Assembly (NCBI RefSeq): GCF_023507745.1
Contig: NZ_JALPZO010000118.1
Coordinates: 1 to 47,732 of the forward strand
Direction of reading: 5' to 3'
Length of the DNA stretch: 47,732 nucleotides
Source: Vreelandella olivaria
Lineage (GTDB): Bacteria; Pseudomonadota; Gammaproteobacteria; Pseudomonadales; Halomonadaceae
Under the pieces are notes generated by a model. The model saw only the letters and a program-made list of their open reading frames with translations, was not told the origin of the DNA and ran no database searches. The stretch's first letter is position 1. Each line of letters starts with the position of its first letter. A program made the position numbers and the translations under genes. Below are positions 8,730-18,015 of the stretch, in pieces.

Positions 8730-9847
8730 TCTAGCTCTCCTTTTATGAGGTTTAATATTTTTTCCTGGTTGTAAATGTTAAGTTGATCATGAATTGGAAG
8801 GCACATTATTTTTTTCGCTATCATTGTTGAGACAGGAAAATTGGAGACACCTGATTTTCTAGAGTTACTCTGTCTATACATAGGCTGATCAGTTACTAGA
8901 GGGTAGAAATATCGCCTAGCCATGATTTTATGTTCTTGTAGTTTTTTGAATAGCTCATCTCTTGTTAGCGAGTAGCTATCTTCTACTATAATTGGGAAGT
9001 AGGAGCTGTTACCTTTATTTTGACTAGAAAAATCAATTGTGCTTATTCCATTTATATTCTTTAGCTTATCTCGATAAAATTGATCAGCTGTCTTTCGTCT
9101 AGCAATTGCTTTTTCTATATACTTTAGTTGCAACAGCCCAAAAGCAGCATTGACTTCTCCCATTTTTCCATTTATGCCTGCTGCAACAACCGTTACTTCA
9201 TCAACTATTCCAAAGTTTTTTAAACTCTTTATATGCTGTTTCGTTTTTTTATCATGGCAGATAATAGCTCCACCCTCAAATGTATTGAAAACTTTGGTGG
9301 CATGAAAGCTCACCGCACTCAAATTACCATGTCTTAAAATACTCCCCCCTTTATCTTCTACACCAAAAGCATGGGCCGCGTCATAAATAACTTTAAGATT
9401 ATATTTATCAGCTATTTCTTGTATTGCTTCTACATCGCAAGGATTTCCGAAACAATGAACGGGCAATATTGCAGTAGTTCTTGGCGTAATGGCGGCTTCG
9501 ATTTTACTGGGGTCAATGTTAAATGTGTTGGGGTCAATATCAACAAAAATAGGGGTCAAACCATTCCAGGTTAGTGCATGTGATGTAGCTATGAATGTAA
9601 AAGGGGTGGTTATTACTTCTCCAGTAATATGTAGTGCTTTGAGTGCAGTTAGAAGCGCAATAGTGCCATTATTGAAAAGCGCGATTTCAGGCACACCCAA
9701 ATATTCACACAGTGCGTCTTCCAGCTTTTCATGCATGGGGCCGTTATTAGTAAGTCGTTTACTCTCCCAAATTTCTTCCAGATACGGAATGAACTCTTCT
9801 AATGGGGGGAGAAAGGGCTCGGTTACGTAGATTGGCTTATCGCTCAT
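8726..9847 (-). CDS. vioA: dTDP-4-keto-6-deoxyglucose 4-aminotransferase, VioA type (DegT/DnrJ/EryC1 family)
   Basis: A 373-residue PLP-dependent sugar aminotransferase. The PLP Schiff-base lysine is K185 in [14 protein letters not shown], and D156 in YDAAHAFG should contact the pyridine nitrogen. The N-terminus ([19 protein letters not shown], then LTNNGP) matches VioA-like enzymes. These make dTDP-4-amino-4,6-dideoxy-D-glucose (viosamine, Qui4N) from dTDP-4-keto-6-deoxy-D-glucose with glutamate. The two preceding genes supply exactly that ketosugar. No 3,4-ketoisomerase (FdtA-like) gene is present, which favours C4 rather than C3 amination. It overlaps both neighbours by 4 bases. It is markedly more AT-rich than rfbA. 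The family is secure; VioA specificity is probable but could also be Fuc4N (WecE/RffA type). Confidence 0.85.
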   Translation of the reverse strand: MSDKPIYVTEPFLPPLEEFIPYLEEIWESKRLTNNGPMHEKLEDALCEYLGVPEIALFNNGTIALLTALKALHITGEVITTPFTFIATSHALTWNGLTPIFVDIDPNTFNIDPSKIEAAITPRTTAILPVHCFGNPCDVEAIQEIADKYNLKVIYDAAHAFGVEDKGGSILRHGNLSAVSFHATKVFNTFEGGAIICHDKKTKQHIKSLKNFGIVDEVTVVAAGINGKMGEVNAAFGLLQLKYIEKAIARRKTADQFYRDKLKNINGISTIDFSSQNKGNSSYFPIIVEDSYSLTRDELFKKLQEHKIMARRYFYPLVTDQPMYRQSNSRKSGVSNFPVSTMIAKKIMCLPIHDQLNIYNQEKILNLIKGELE

Positions 9848-10713
9848 GCTTCTCTCGTTAGCTGTCTGATATAAGCACCGTACCCATTTTTATCAAAGTG
9901 CTGGCTATGCTTTATTAACTCTTGTTGACTCATCCATCCTTGGTTAAAAGCAATCTCTTCCAGGCAGGCAATTTTGTAGCCCTGGCGCTTTTCAATGGTT
10001 TCGACAAACTGGGCTGCCTCCAACAGGCTTTCATGCGTGCCGGTGTCCAGCCATGCAAAACCACGGCCTAGCAGTTCAACATGTAAATCTCCTCGGGCCA
10101 AATAGGCTTGATTGATGCTGGTAATTTCTAGCTCACCCCGATGGGAGGGGATCACCTGTTTGGCGATCTCAATCACATCATTGTCATAAAAGTAGAGCCC
10201 TGTTATGGCATAGTTAGAATGAGGGTTTTGTGGCTTTTCTTCAATGCTAACTACACGGCGGTTCGTGTCGAACTCGACAACACCAAACCGTTCGGGGTCT
10301 TTGACTTGGTAGCCAAAAACCGTGGCCCCGTTTTTGCGGAGCGATGCCTGGCGTAGCTTAGGTGTGAAACCTTGGCCGTAGAAGATGTTATCGCCCAGCA
10401 CCAGGCAAACGCTGTCGGCACCGATAAATTTTTCCCCTATCAGGAATGCTTGCGCTAGCCCTTCTGGTTTAGGTTGGGCAGCATAGCTTAGGTTGATGCC
10501 GAATTGGCTGCCGTCACCAAGAAGCCGCTGAAAGCTTGCTTGGTCATCTGGCGTGGTGATGATCAGGATGTCCTGAATACCCGCCAGCATCAGCACAGAA
10601 AGCGGGTAGTAAATCATGGGTTTGTCGTAGATAGGCAGAAGCTGCTTGGATACGCCCATGGTGATGGGGTACAGCCTTGAACCGCTGCCACCTGCCAAAA
10701 TAATGCCTTTCAT
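9844..10713 (-). CDS. rfbA: Glucose-1-phosphate thymidylyltransferase
   Basis: A 289-residue RmlA/RfbA, the usual length. It joins dTTP and glucose-1-phosphate to dTDP-glucose and pyrophosphate in the cytoplasm. The nucleotide-binding signature [11 protein letters not shown] starts at residue 8, with [17 protein letters not shown] following. VLGDNIFYG (metal-binding Asp), [27 protein letters not shown] and [14 protein letters not shown] are all intact. ATGA overlaps with rfbB upstream and vioA downstream imply one translationally coupled operon. Base composition is that of the surrounding chromosome, unlike the AT-rich genes after it. This suggests a conserved rfbBA core with exchanged modification genes. 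Confidence 0.96.
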   Translation of the reverse strand: MKGIILAGGSGSRLYPITMGVSKQLLPIYDKPMIYYPLSVLMLAGIQDILIITTPDDQASFQRLLGDGSQFGINLSYAAQPKPEGLAQAFLIGEKFIGADSVCLVLGDNIFYGQGFTPKLRQASLRKNGATVFGYQVKDPERFGVVEFDTNRRVVSIEEKPQNPHSNYAITGLYFYDNDVIEIAKQVIPSHRGELEITSINQAYLARGDLHVELLGRGFAWLDTGTHESLLEAAQFVETIEKRQGYKIACLEEIAFNQGWMSQQELIKHSQHFDKNGYGAYIRQLTREA

Positions 10714-11780
10714 GGCTGCCCTTCGTTATGGGTAATAATGTCTTTATCGGCGCCCATGTTGACTTCTTTACTTAGCGAGTGCTTACGCCTGTTTAGCTCC
10801 CATGTAACGGTTTTACGCAGCCCGCTAGTAAAGTTTTCTATTGGTTTCCAGTTTAAATTATTGGTAATTTTACGATTATCTATCGCGTAGCGCTGGTCGT
10901 GCCCTGGGCGATCGGGTACGTAGCTGATCTGCTCTGCGTACGAGCCAGAGGGCCGAGGGGCAAGTTCGTCCAGGAGTGTGCATACCTCATTGACCACATC
11001 AATGTTGGCATGCTCGTTACTCCCCCCGATGTTATAGGTTTCACCAATACGACCACGGGTAAGGACTCGATAGAGAGCCTGAGCATGGTCATCCACGTAA
11101 AGCCAGTCACGGCGTTGCTGACCATTCCCGTAAACAGGCAGGGCTTCACCTGCCAGAGCTTGGTTGATCATTAAAGGGATTAATTTTTCCTGGTGCTGCC
11201 ATGGCCCGTAGTTGTTTGAACAATTGGTAACCACGATAGGAAGGCCATAGGTGCGGTGCCAGGCCCTTACTAAATGATCAGAGCCCGCTTTGCTGGCCGA
11301 GTAGGGCGAGCTGGGTGCGTAAGGAGTCGTTTCAGAAAACGCAGGGGCGGCCGGTGCCAGGTCGCCATAAACCTCATCGGTCGAAACGTGGTGAAAGCGA
11401 AATTGCTCCTGTTTACTTCCCTCTAACATCTGCCAGTAGTGGCGGCTGGCTTCCAGCAGGGTGTAGGTGCCTACAATGTTCGTCTGAATAAAGTCAGCGG
11501 GGCCGCTGATCGAACGGTCTACGTGGCTTTCTGCCGCTAAATGCATTACCGCATCAGGTTGGTGCTGAGTAAAAAGTGCGGCTAGTGCCGTTTGGTCGCA
11601 AATATCCACCTGTGCTAGAAGGTGCCGCTCATTGTTAAGCGCCTCTCCTAGCGCGCTAAGGTTAGCTGCATAGGTCAGCTTGTCGATATTGATGACGCGA
11701 CAATCAGTATTTTCTATCAAGTAGCGCACAACGGCACTACCAATAAACCCTGCGCCGCCTGTAACAAAAAGAGTAGCCAT
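10710..11780 (-). CDS. rfbB: dTDP-glucose 4,6-dehydratase
   Basis: A 356-residue short-chain dehydrogenase/reductase fold enzyme converting dTDP-glucose to dTDP-4-keto-6-deoxy-D-glucose. The NAD-binding GGAGFIGS is at 8-15. The catalytic S-T-D-E set is at 133-136, and Tyr160/Lys164 (YSASK) form the active-site pair. [12 protein letters not shown] and [10 protein letters not shown] are also family hallmarks. It is the first gene of the sugar operon. No rfbC or rfbD follows, so the ketosugar goes to amination rather than to L-rhamnose. The C-terminal 25 residues or so (after NRRKHS) are divergent compared with usual RmlB. The start codon has only a weak ribosome binding site. Confidence 0.95.
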   Translation of the reverse strand: MATLFVTGGAGFIGSAVVRYLIENTDCRVINIDKLTYAANLSALGEALNNERHLLAQVDICDQTALAALFTQHQPDAVMHLAAESHVDRSISGPADFIQTNIVGTYTLLEASRHYWQMLEGSKQEQFRFHHVSTDEVYGDLAPAAPAFSETTPYAPSSPYSASKAGSDHLVRAWHRTYGLPIVVTNCSNNYGPWQHQEKLIPLMINQALAGEALPVYGNGQQRRDWLYVDDHAQALYRVLTRGRIGETYNIGGSNEHANIDVVNEVCTLLDELAPRPSGSYAEQISYVPDRPGHDQRYAIDNRKITNNLNWKPIENFTSGLRKTVTWELNRRKHSLSKEVNMGADKDIITHNEGQP

Positions 11781-12054
11781 ATAGTGGTGGGCCCAAGTAC
11801 AAAAACGTTAGGTAGATAAGCATAGTTCTATGCAGCAGTGGTGACTTTGCCACAGCTTTGCTAGCGCTAAATGGAAGAATAGCGTATCTCTGAGAGCGCT
11901 TATGTAGGCGTTTTTCTCAGTAGATTACTATTTTTGCTTATTAAGTGGATGTACTGCTTAGGGCTATTTATTAGCTTGCAACACTTTGGTTGTCTGACTT
12001 ACCTTTCATGGTAAGGGCGGTTACCCATCTGGCTGACAACATGAGCAAAGGGCA

Positions 12055-12657
12055 ATGGACACTCGGACGTTGGTGCTGATAGTGGCGATTGGTGCCATGT
12101 GGCTTAGCCTAACCAGCGGTTGTGTTGCAGCGTATCTAATACTGAGTAATAAGATGTGGTCGCCTGGTATAGGCGCTAAGCGGCGACGCAAACCCTCTAG
12201 CGGTTTACAATTGAAAGCGCGTGAGCCAGCACCTACCCTGGTGGATGAAAATGGCACCTCTTGGGGGGTGTACGTCCTGTTTGAAAGCCCGTCCTCTGGT
12301 TTGAATGAACGGTTAAGGCTGGCGCTTTCATCTGCGGGAGGTGTGTATGAAAGCAGTACTGGCGCCTTTGCCGTAAAGGGCGAGTCATCCCGTAATCCTA
12401 TCTACATTGAAAACGCCTTTCCTCCTGGGAAGTTACCCTCTTTCACCGATGATAATTACCAGCATCTTATTAAAGGGGTACGTATCAAGGTGGTTGCAGA
12501 CAGCCTTTCTCTTTCTCCCAACAAGCTCCAACTGGTGCGTTTGGTTTCTCTGGCCAAAGGGTTTGCTCGTTTGGGTGGTAGCGTCGTTGATGCCAAAAAG
12601 CAGCCTATCACCAAAGCAGGGTTTAAAGCGGTGATTGCAGGGAAGGCCACTGTGTAA
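12055..12657 (+). CDS. Membrane-anchored protein with a ZipA-like segment, function unknown
   Basis: A 200-residue protein. Residues about 5-31 (LVLIVAIGAMWLSLTSGCVA and onward) form one N-terminal transmembrane anchor. A basic stretch KRRRK follows, placing the rest in the cytoplasm, as in ZipA. The globular part contains GAFAVKGESSRNP and IYIENAFPPGKLPSF. These faintly recall the FtsZ-binding domain of ZipA (an F-x-x-x-N-x-x-x-PG-x-F pattern), but similarity is too weak to name it. The ATG at 12055 follows AAAGGG at short spacing. The 3' end faces the Rpn-family gene 18 bases away. It is monocistronic and opposite to the sugar operon; no functional link is evident. Confidence 0.55.
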   Translation: MDTRTLVLIVAIGAMWLSLTSGCVAAYLILSNKMWSPGIGAKRRRKPSSGLQLKAREPAPTLVDENGTSWGVYVLFESPSSGLNERLRLALSSAGGVYESSTGAFAVKGESSRNPIYIENAFPPGKLPSFTDDNYQHLIKGVRIKVVADSLSLSPNKLQLVRLVSLAKGFARLGGSVVDAKKQPITKAGFKAVIAGKATV

Positions 12658-12675
12658 GAAGGGCGAGGAGGAGGG

Positions 12676-13647
12676 CTAGTGCTGAGTCTCTGCACGCAGC
12701 TTGGCAACTTCCTCGATAGGTAGCTCTTCAATCTCTGCAATTAATTGATCGTTCATTTCGGTGAGCGCTATCAACTTGCGGGCGGCATTACGTTTACTTT
12801 CCATGGCGCGTTGCTCTGCTTCCTGGCGCCCCTCTTGGCGTCCCTCCTGACGCCCAGCCTGGCGCTCTTGTTTTGCCCAGTTCTCAAGGTTTTCTGCCAA
12901 CATGTCTTTGTCCTCCATCAAACTCGTGAGTTGGTCTAGGTTGGCCTTGGCCCCCAGCCGCTGAAGATACCGCTTGAGCCAGCGGGTGATGATGTTGTCT
13001 ATCCGCTCTTTGTCAGGAGAGGCTTGTATGATGGCCACGATCCTGTCGACGGCTTGCTGTAGTCCTTTCCTGTCGGCGGAGGCCTTCTCGATACTGAAGA
13101 CGCCACTGAGCGGTGTTTGGCGCAGCCCCAACTCTTCATCAGTATAGCGCCCTTCATCCACCAAGTAATACCGTAGGTGTGGCTGGTAGACCTGTAGGAA
13201 AGCAGGTGGTTCCGGGTACACCATGTCGTAGATGTCCTGGCGAGCCGTCCAGCGCTCGGAGCCGTTATAGAGCACAATCGGCAGAATGGGAGGCAGCCCT
13301 TTACGAGGTGTCGTTGTGCCATTTTTGAGCAGGTGATCGTAAAAGCAGGCCACGTAATGCATCAGTCGAATCGGCATGGTGCGATCCACCGACGACTGAA
13401 ACTCCAGCAGGATGTAGAGATACACCTCTTGGGTGACGCCCTCCCTGGTGATCTCCACCGACCACACCACGTCTTCGAACTTCTCCTCGAATAATGGGGT
13501 GATGTAGTTGCCGCTGTGATTTTTGAGCGTAGAGAAGTTCATTAGTTGGGCGATCTCGGGTGGGGCAAACCCTTCCATCAACTGTTGAACGAACTCGGGA
13601 TAGCTGAATAGCTCCTTGTAGCCGGTATCGTGCTGTTTATTGGCCAT
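12676..13647 (-). CDS. Rpn-family recombination-promoting nuclease / YhgA-like PD-(D/E)XK protein
   Basis: A 323-residue protein of the Rpn/YhgA family (formerly called Transposase_31). The N-terminus HDTGYKELFSYPEF is characteristic. The catalytic core has FEDVVWSVEITRE followed by LYILLEFQSSVD, the D and E-x-Q of the PD-(D/E)XK nuclease site. RLMHYVACFYDHLL comes next. Near residues 260-275 the four-residue unit RQEG is repeated, encoded by 12-bp tandem repeats at 12821-12868. Rpn proteins in E. coli are Mg/Ca-dependent DNA endonucleases that raise RecA-independent recombination, and some have been linked to phage defence. It is a single gene with its own promoter presumed in 13648-13871. 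Multi-copy and mobile occurrence is typical of the family. Confidence 0.85.
   Translation of the reverse strand: MANKQHDTGYKELFSYPEFVQQLMEGFAPPEIAQLMNFSTLKNHSGNYITPLFEEKFEDVVWSVEITREGVTQEVYLYILLEFQSSVDRTMPIRLMHYVACFYDHLLKNGTTTPRKGLPPILPIVLYNGSERWTARQDIYDMVYPEPPAFLQVYQPHLRYYLVDEGRYTDEELGLRQTPLSGVFSIEKASADRKGLQQAVDRIVAIIQASPDKERIDNIITRWLKRYLQRLGAKANLDQLTSLMEDKDMLAENLENWAKQERQAGRQEGRQEGRQEAEQRAMESKRNAARKLIALTEMNDQLIAEIEELPIEEVAKLRAETQH
12821..12868. repeat. 12-bp tandem repeat inside rpn-like gene
   Basis: Four imperfect copies of a 12-bp unit (TCCTGGCGCCCC, TCTTGGCGTCCC, TCCTGACGCCCA, GCCTGGCGCTCT) lie in the rpn-like gene. They encode the repeated RQEG/RQAG residues. Such in-frame repeats vary in copy number among relatives and lengthen a charged helix without breaking the frame. 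Confidence 0.8.
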
Positions 13648-13901
13648 GCCTACTCCTGTCTCAATATGCCTACTTTATCACAGCCGTCTTTTTTTAAGCG
13701 TTGGTTAACTCCCCTGTGGCCTGATGTAGAAACCCTGACCTAACGAATTCCTACCGCCTTGTGTATTTCCTGCTAAATTCGCTAAGAACCTGTGCACGAT
13801 CTGCTGCGCGTCGGCCAGACCGCGTTGCAAAATCGGCGCTAGCTTGTGAGATCGTAAACAGGCTCTAAGGGTTGAGTGTTTTCCAGAGTGGAGGGGTAGG
13901 G

Positions 13902-14588
13902 ATGGGCAAGGTGCACTTTATTGGTGGTGAAAAGGGTGGGGTAGGGAAATCGATGACAGCCCGCGTGCTGGCACAGTATTACATCGATCATGACATGCCG
14001 TTTCTGGGGTTTGATTGTGATGCATCCCACGGCACGTTCTCACGCTTTTATCAGGATTTTGCCTCTCCCGTGGTGGTTGGGGACGACGACAGCCTGGATG
14101 GTATGTTGTCGGCTGTGGAGGAAAACCCCGAGCGGGATCTGATTATTGATTTGGCGGCGCAGTCTGCCTTACCGATTAACCGCTGGATCGAAGAGACCGA
14201 TGTGTTTGGTTTGTTGAGTGAGCTGGGTTCGCAGGTGGTGTGGTGGCATGTCATGGATGATGGTGCTGATTCGGTGTCTTTGCTTTCCCAGGTGCTGGAG
14301 CGTTATCAATCTCAGCCGGTGAGCATCGTCGTGGTACAAAATCTAGGCCGGGGCGAGAGCTTTGAGCGTTTTCAGCGCTCGGATATCTATCAGCAGGCTA
14401 AGCAGCAGGGGGCTATCTTTGTTGAGCTTCCCAAACTGCATGCCAGGCTGACCCAGAAGATTGATTTCAATAACAGCAGCTTTTGGGCAGTAGCCAATGA
14501 CCGCAGCCTCATGAATATTGCGGAGCGCCAGCGTATGAAAGTGTGGCTGCGTAACGCGTATGCGCAGTTTGCGTTTTTGGCAGACTAA
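13902..14588 (+). CDS. Orphan MinD/ParA-like P-loop ATPase
   Basis: The protein has 228 residues from the ATG at 13902, chosen because GGAGGGG lies just upstream; a TTG at 13872 would add 10 residues. The deviant Walker A motif GEKGGVGKS near residue 8 has the signature lysine of the MinD/ParA family. FLGFDCDASHGTFSRF is the A' motif and DLIIDLAAQSALPINRW the Walker B segment. Unlike chromosomal ParA it has no ParB neighbour and no N-terminal helix-turn-helix. The downstream neighbour, rpsT, is unrelated and has its own promoter. Similar stand-alone ATPases have been annotated as MobD-like in proteobacteria. Its cargo is unknown. Confidence 0.75.
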   Translation: MGKVHFIGGEKGGVGKSMTARVLAQYYIDHDMPFLGFDCDASHGTFSRFYQDFASPVVVGDDDSLDGMLSAVEENPERDLIIDLAAQSALPINRWIEETDVFGLLSELGSQVVWWHVMDDGADSVSLLSQVLERYQSQPVSIVVVQNLGRGESFERFQRSDIYQQAKQQGAIFVELPKLHARLTQKIDFNNSSFWAVANDRSLMNIAERQRMKVWLRNAYAQFAFLAD

Positions 14589-14646
14589 CCAACTGTGCTT
14601 TACCATCTTCGGTTTAAAAGACGTGTTAAAAGGATTGACAAGCGGC

Positions 14647-14675
14647 TGGCAAGCCCGCTTTACGCGTGATAGACT
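14647..14675 (+). promoter_or_regulatory. Probable rpsT promoter
   Basis: An extended -10 element TGATAGACT (TAGACT at 14670-14675) has TGGCAA 17 bases upstream at 14647-14652. A better -35 hexamer, TTGACA, lies at 14635-14640, but its spacing to TAGACT is too long (29 bases). It would give a leader of about 200 bases before rpsT, where autogenous control by S20 is known in E. coli. I see no intrinsic terminator within this leader. Confidence 0.45.
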
Positions 14676-14883
14676 ACGCCATCCTCTCAGACAAGACCCG
14701 TGAGCGGGCAGCGCTTAGACTGCTCGTTACACTGTTTGGCAGCGTTAGAAAGGCTGCTAAATCAATTGGTTGTTGTGGAAAGATAATGACGGAAATGTCG
14801 TGCTGACACGTAAGTATGGCCGACAAACACATAGTTAATCCGTTGCCGTTTACCGGCAACCTTTATTCTCCAAGGAGATACCA

Positions 14884-15150
14884 GTGGCGAACAGCAAGCA
14901 AGCACGCAAGCGCGCCCGTCAGGCCGAGAGTCGTCGTGTCCTGAAATCCAGCCAACGCAGCATGGTCCGCACCTACATCAAGCGTGTGATCAAAGCGATC
15001 AACACCGGTGACCATGGCAAGGCGATGGAAGAGTTCAAAGCAATGCAGCCGGTTGTCGATCGTATTGCGGATAAAGACGTGCTTTCCAAGAAGAAAGCGG
15101 CGCGTCTGAAAAGCCGTTTGAACAAGCGCATTAAGGCTCTGGCGGCGTAA
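14884..15150 (+). CDS. rpsT: 30S ribosomal protein S20
   Basis: An 88-residue, strongly basic protein, the standard S20 length, starting ANSKQARKRARQ and ending RLNKRIKALAA. S20 binds 16S rRNA early in 30S subunit assembly. The start codon is GTG (14884-14886), preceded by AAGGAG. E. coli rpsT also uses an unusual start codon (TTG) that takes part in its autoregulation, so the GTG may matter here too. It is monocistronic, with a leader promoter and a perfect terminator. Confidence 0.97.
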   Translation: MANSKQARKRARQAESRRVLKSSQRSMVRTYIKRVIKAINTGDHGKAMEEFKAMQPVVDRIADKDVLSKKKAARLKSRLNKRIKALAA

Positions 15151-15164
15151 GCCGGCAGGCGCCA

Positions 15165-15193
15165 TAAAAAAACCGGCTGCGGCCGGTTTTTTT
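15165..15193 (+). terminator. Intrinsic terminator of rpsT
   Basis: A perfect 12-bp stem (AAAAAAACCGGC paired with GCCGGTTTTTTT) has a 4-base loop, TGCG, and ends in a run of seven T. It lies 15-45 bases after the rpsT stop. The A-run on the other side could let it work in both directions. Confidence 0.92.
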
Positions 15194-15273
15194 GTGTCCA
15201 TATGTTTTTGGTTGATAGCGTCATGCCTGTAGGGTTTGCCAACCCTTATGACTAAACCTCAACGGATCGAGTG

Positions 15274-16851
15274 ATGACCGCGAACACGCCACCACAAGCA
15301 AATATGACACCCCAGCGCCGTGGGCTGATGCGTTCTGGGCTGGTGGTTAGCGCGATGACCATGCTCTCCCGCGTCATGGGGTTGGTGCGCGATGTGGTCG
15401 TGGCCACGTTTTTGGGGGCAGGGAATGGCGCGGATGCCTTTTTTGTTGCCTTTAAAATTCCGAACTTCATGCGCCGCCTGTTTGCGGAAGGGGCCTTTAA
15501 CCAGGCATTTGTGCCGGTACTCTCTGAGTATTCCACTCAGCGCAGCAAGCAGGAAATTCGCGAACTGCTCAATGCCGTTGCTGGCAGCCTGACGGCAGTA
15601 CTGGCGCTGATTACGGCGCTGGCAATGCTCGGCGCTCCCTGGCTGATTTGGCTGTTTGCCCCAGGCTTCGGGCGAGACCCTGAAAAGCTGGCCATGACTG
15701 CGGATATGCTGCGGCTTACTTTTCCCTATCTGCTGCTGATCTCATTAACGGCGTTTTCTGGCAGTGTGCTCAATACCTGGAACCGCTTTGCAGTACCTGC
15801 CTTTACCCCGGTGCTGTTAAATCTTTCGCTGATTGGTGCCGCCCTGTTTTTAATGCCGCTGATGGAAGAACCGGCCATGTCGCTGGCGTGGGGCGTACTT
15901 ATCGCGGGTGCGGCACAGCTGGCGTTTCAGGTTCCGTTTCTGCTGCGTTTGGGGTTACTGCCTACCCCGTGGCCAAACTTTGCCCACGATGGCGTAAAGC
16001 GTATTTTGAAACTCATGGTGCCTGCGTTGTTTGGCGTCTCGGTCTCGCAGATCAATTTACTGTTGGATACCATTTTAGCGTCGCTGCTAGTCGCTGGTAG
16101 TGTGTCATGGCTTTACTACTCCGACAGGTTGGTAGAGTTACCGTTAGGCGTCTTTGGTGTGGCGATTGGCACCGTCATTCTGCCCGCGCTTTCCAAGCGG
16201 CATGCGGAGCAGTCGTCGGCACACTTTGCAGCGATGCTCGATTGGGCCATAAGGGTGGTGCTGTTGCTGGGTGTACCCGCTGCACTGGCATTGGCGATAT
16301 TGGCCGAACCGTTATTGATTACGCTTTTTCACTACGGCGCAATGACCGACCACGATATCCAAATGGCCGCGATGAGTTTGCGAGCTTACGCCTTTGGTTT
16401 GGTGGCGTTTATGCTGATCAAAGTCCTTGCACCGGGCTTTTTTGCCCGTCAGGACACCAAAACACCCGTGAAGGTGGGCATTATAGCGATGGTCGCCAAC
16501 ATGGTATTTAACCTGATACTGATATGGCCGTTGGCCCATGCGGGCCTGGCACTGGCGACGGCGCTTTCGGCGTTTTTAAATGCAGGGCTATTAGGTTACT
16601 TACTCTATCGCCAGGGCGTTTTGGTGTTTCAGCCAGGGTGGGGGCGCTATACGGTGCAGTTGGTAGGCGGCAGCATGTTGATGGGGGCCGCGCTTTATGG
16701 CGTAGCGCCCGATTGGCAGGCGTGGCTGGATTTTGGGCTATGGCAGCGTATTCGCTGGGTAACCGCATTGGTAGTGCTGGGCGGTGGACTCTACTTTGTA
16801 TGGTTGACGGCGCTGGGGCTGCGTCTACGCCACTTTAAAATGAATAGTTAG
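15274..16851 (+). CDS. murJ: Lipid II flippase MurJ (MviN)
   Basis: A polytopic inner-membrane protein of 525 residues, about 14 hydrophobic helices, the standard MurJ length. MurJ flips undecaprenyl-linked peptidoglycan precursor (lipid II) to the periplasm. MTMLSRVMGLVRDVVVATFLGAG and ADAFFVAFKIPNFMRRLFAEGAFNQAFVP hold the conserved Arg residues of the central cavity. The C-terminal helices are present, so the gene appears complete. The start is ATG at 15274 (GTG at 15271 immediately precedes it), after GGATCGAG. The position between rpsT and ribF is conserved in gammaproteobacteria. Confidence 0.96.
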   Translation: MTANTPPQANMTPQRRGLMRSGLVVSAMTMLSRVMGLVRDVVVATFLGAGNGADAFFVAFKIPNFMRRLFAEGAFNQAFVPVLSEYSTQRSKQEIRELLNAVAGSLTAVLALITALAMLGAPWLIWLFAPGFGRDPEKLAMTADMLRLTFPYLLLISLTAFSGSVLNTWNRFAVPAFTPVLLNLSLIGAALFLMPLMEEPAMSLAWGVLIAGAAQLAFQVPFLLRLGLLPTPWPNFAHDGVKRILKLMVPALFGVSVSQINLLLDTILASLLVAGSVSWLYYSDRLVELPLGVFGVAIGTVILPALSKRHAEQSSAHFAAMLDWAIRVVLLLGVPAALALAILAEPLLITLFHYGAMTDHDIQMAAMSLRAYAFGLVAFMLIKVLAPGFFARQDTKTPVKVGIIAMVANMVFNLILIWPLAHAGLALATALSAFLNAGLLGYLLYRQGVLVFQPGWGRYTVQLVGGSMLMGAALYGVAPDWQAWLDFGLWQRIRWVTALVVLGGGLYFVWLTALGLRLRHFKMNS

Positions 16852-16884
16852 GTTTTTTTGAGTTATTGCAGATGCCATCTTCTT

Positions 16885-16913
16885 CTGCATCTAACAAGTG
16901 CGTTCGTTATAAT
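16885..16913 (+). promoter_or_regulatory. Probable promoter of the ribF-ileS-lspA-fkpB-ispH operon
   Basis: A perfect -10 hexamer TATAAT lies at 16908-16913 in the gap between murJ and ribF. The sequence at -35 spacing (CTGCAT, 16885-16890) is weak. The element is 60 bases before the ribF start and is the only good promoter seen ahead of the closely packed downstream genes. Confidence 0.55.
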
Positions 16914-16973
16914 CAGGTGCTTTGACCACCAGCCGGTAGGCGAAGCGGGAAGGCTTTTAACAGCAGAGGTGCC

Positions 16974-18008
16974 ATGCACGTCATTCGAGGTCTGCATAAT
17001 CTGAAAGCGGCCCACCGCGGTTGCGTTGCCACCATCGGTAATTTTGATGGGGTGCATCGTGGTCATCAGGCGATCTTGCTGCAGTGTCGTGAGCATGCGG
17101 CGCGCTTGAAGGTGCCGCTGACCGTGGTGGTGTTCGAACCCCAGCCCCGTGAGTTTTTCGCGGGAGACCAGGCTCCTCCACGTTTAACCCGCCTGCGCGA
17201 AAAAGTGCGGCTATTGGGGACTCACGGTGCTGAACAGGTGCTCTGCCTGCCTTTTAATGATGCACTGCGCAGCCTGACGGGCCGTGAGTTCATCGATCAG
17301 GTGTTGGTAGCTGGCCTAGGGGTTAAGCATCTGGTGGTTGGGGACGATTTTCGTTTTGGCTGTGACCGGCAGGGGGATTTCAGTCTGCTGGCAGCTGTAG
17401 GGCGCAAGCAGGGCTTTGGCGTTGAGCATACCCGCACGTTCACGGTGGATGACGAACGGGTTTCCAGCACGCGGGTGCGCACGTTGCTGGCAAGCGGTAA
17501 CTTTGCCGCCGCCCAGCGCCAGCTTGGCCGCCCATACTCTTTGCATGGGCGGGTAGTGCGCGACCAACAACTGGGGCGCACCATCGGTGTGCCCACGGCA
17601 AACCTGCCGCTATTACCACAGCCGTTAACACTACGCGGCGTTTTCGCGGTCGTTGCCAAGCTTGCCAATGGTGAGCGTTACCCTGCGGTGGCCAATGTTG
17701 GTTTTCGGCCTACAGTCGGCTCCAAACGACCAACCCTGGAGGTACACCTGCTTGAGTACTCGGGTGATCTATACGGCCAGCGGTTAACGGTTTACCCCTG
17801 TGTACGGCTGCGGGGGGAAGTGAAGTTTGACGACTTTGATGCACTAAAAGCACAAATTGAACGTGATCAGGCCAGAGCGCGTTGCTACTTTGCGGCAGCC
17901 GGCGCTGGCACTACCACTCTTCCGCTGGCCTCGGCCCCGCTTGGGCGTGAGGCCGCTTCTTCTGATTTCTCTTCGGCGGGAGATTCCGCCGATGCTAACG
18001 ACGGCTGA
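16974..18008 (+). CDS. ribF: Bifunctional riboflavin kinase / FAD synthetase
   Basis: A 344-residue bifunctional enzyme. The N-terminal adenylyltransferase domain (1-180) has [14 protein letters not shown] (HxGH-type nucleotide site) and VSSTRVR. The C-terminal flavokinase domain has [20 protein letters not shown] and [11 protein letters not shown]. It phosphorylates riboflavin to FMN and adenylates FMN to FAD. It ends in a Ser/Ala-rich tail of about 30 residues beyond the usual length of about 310. The start is ATG at 16974 after AGAGG. ileS begins 7 bases after the stop, or overlaps if the upstream ATG is used. Confidence 0.96.
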   Translation: MHVIRGLHNLKAAHRGCVATIGNFDGVHRGHQAILLQCREHAARLKVPLTVVVFEPQPREFFAGDQAPPRLTRLREKVRLLGTHGAEQVLCLPFNDALRSLTGREFIDQVLVAGLGVKHLVVGDDFRFGCDRQGDFSLLAAVGRKQGFGVEHTRTFTVDDERVSSTRVRTLLASGNFAAAQRQLGRPYSLHGRVVRDQQLGRTIGVPTANLPLLPQPLTLRGVFAVVAKLANGERYPAVANVGFRPTVGSKRPTLEVHLLEYSGDLYGQRLTVYPCVRLRGEVKFDDFDALKAQIERDQARARCYFAAAGAGTTTLPLASAPLGREAASSDFSSAGDSADANDG

Positions 18009-18015
18009 CCGGACT

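Noticed and set aside
12821..12868. CRISPR-like short repeats
   Set aside because: The 12-bp units are contiguous, in frame, without spacers, and encode the RQEG repeat of the Rpn-family protein.
14635..14640. TTGACA as the rpsT -35 box
   Set aside because: It is a good hexamer, but it is 29 bases from the TAGACT -10 and no better -10 lies at 16-18 bases.
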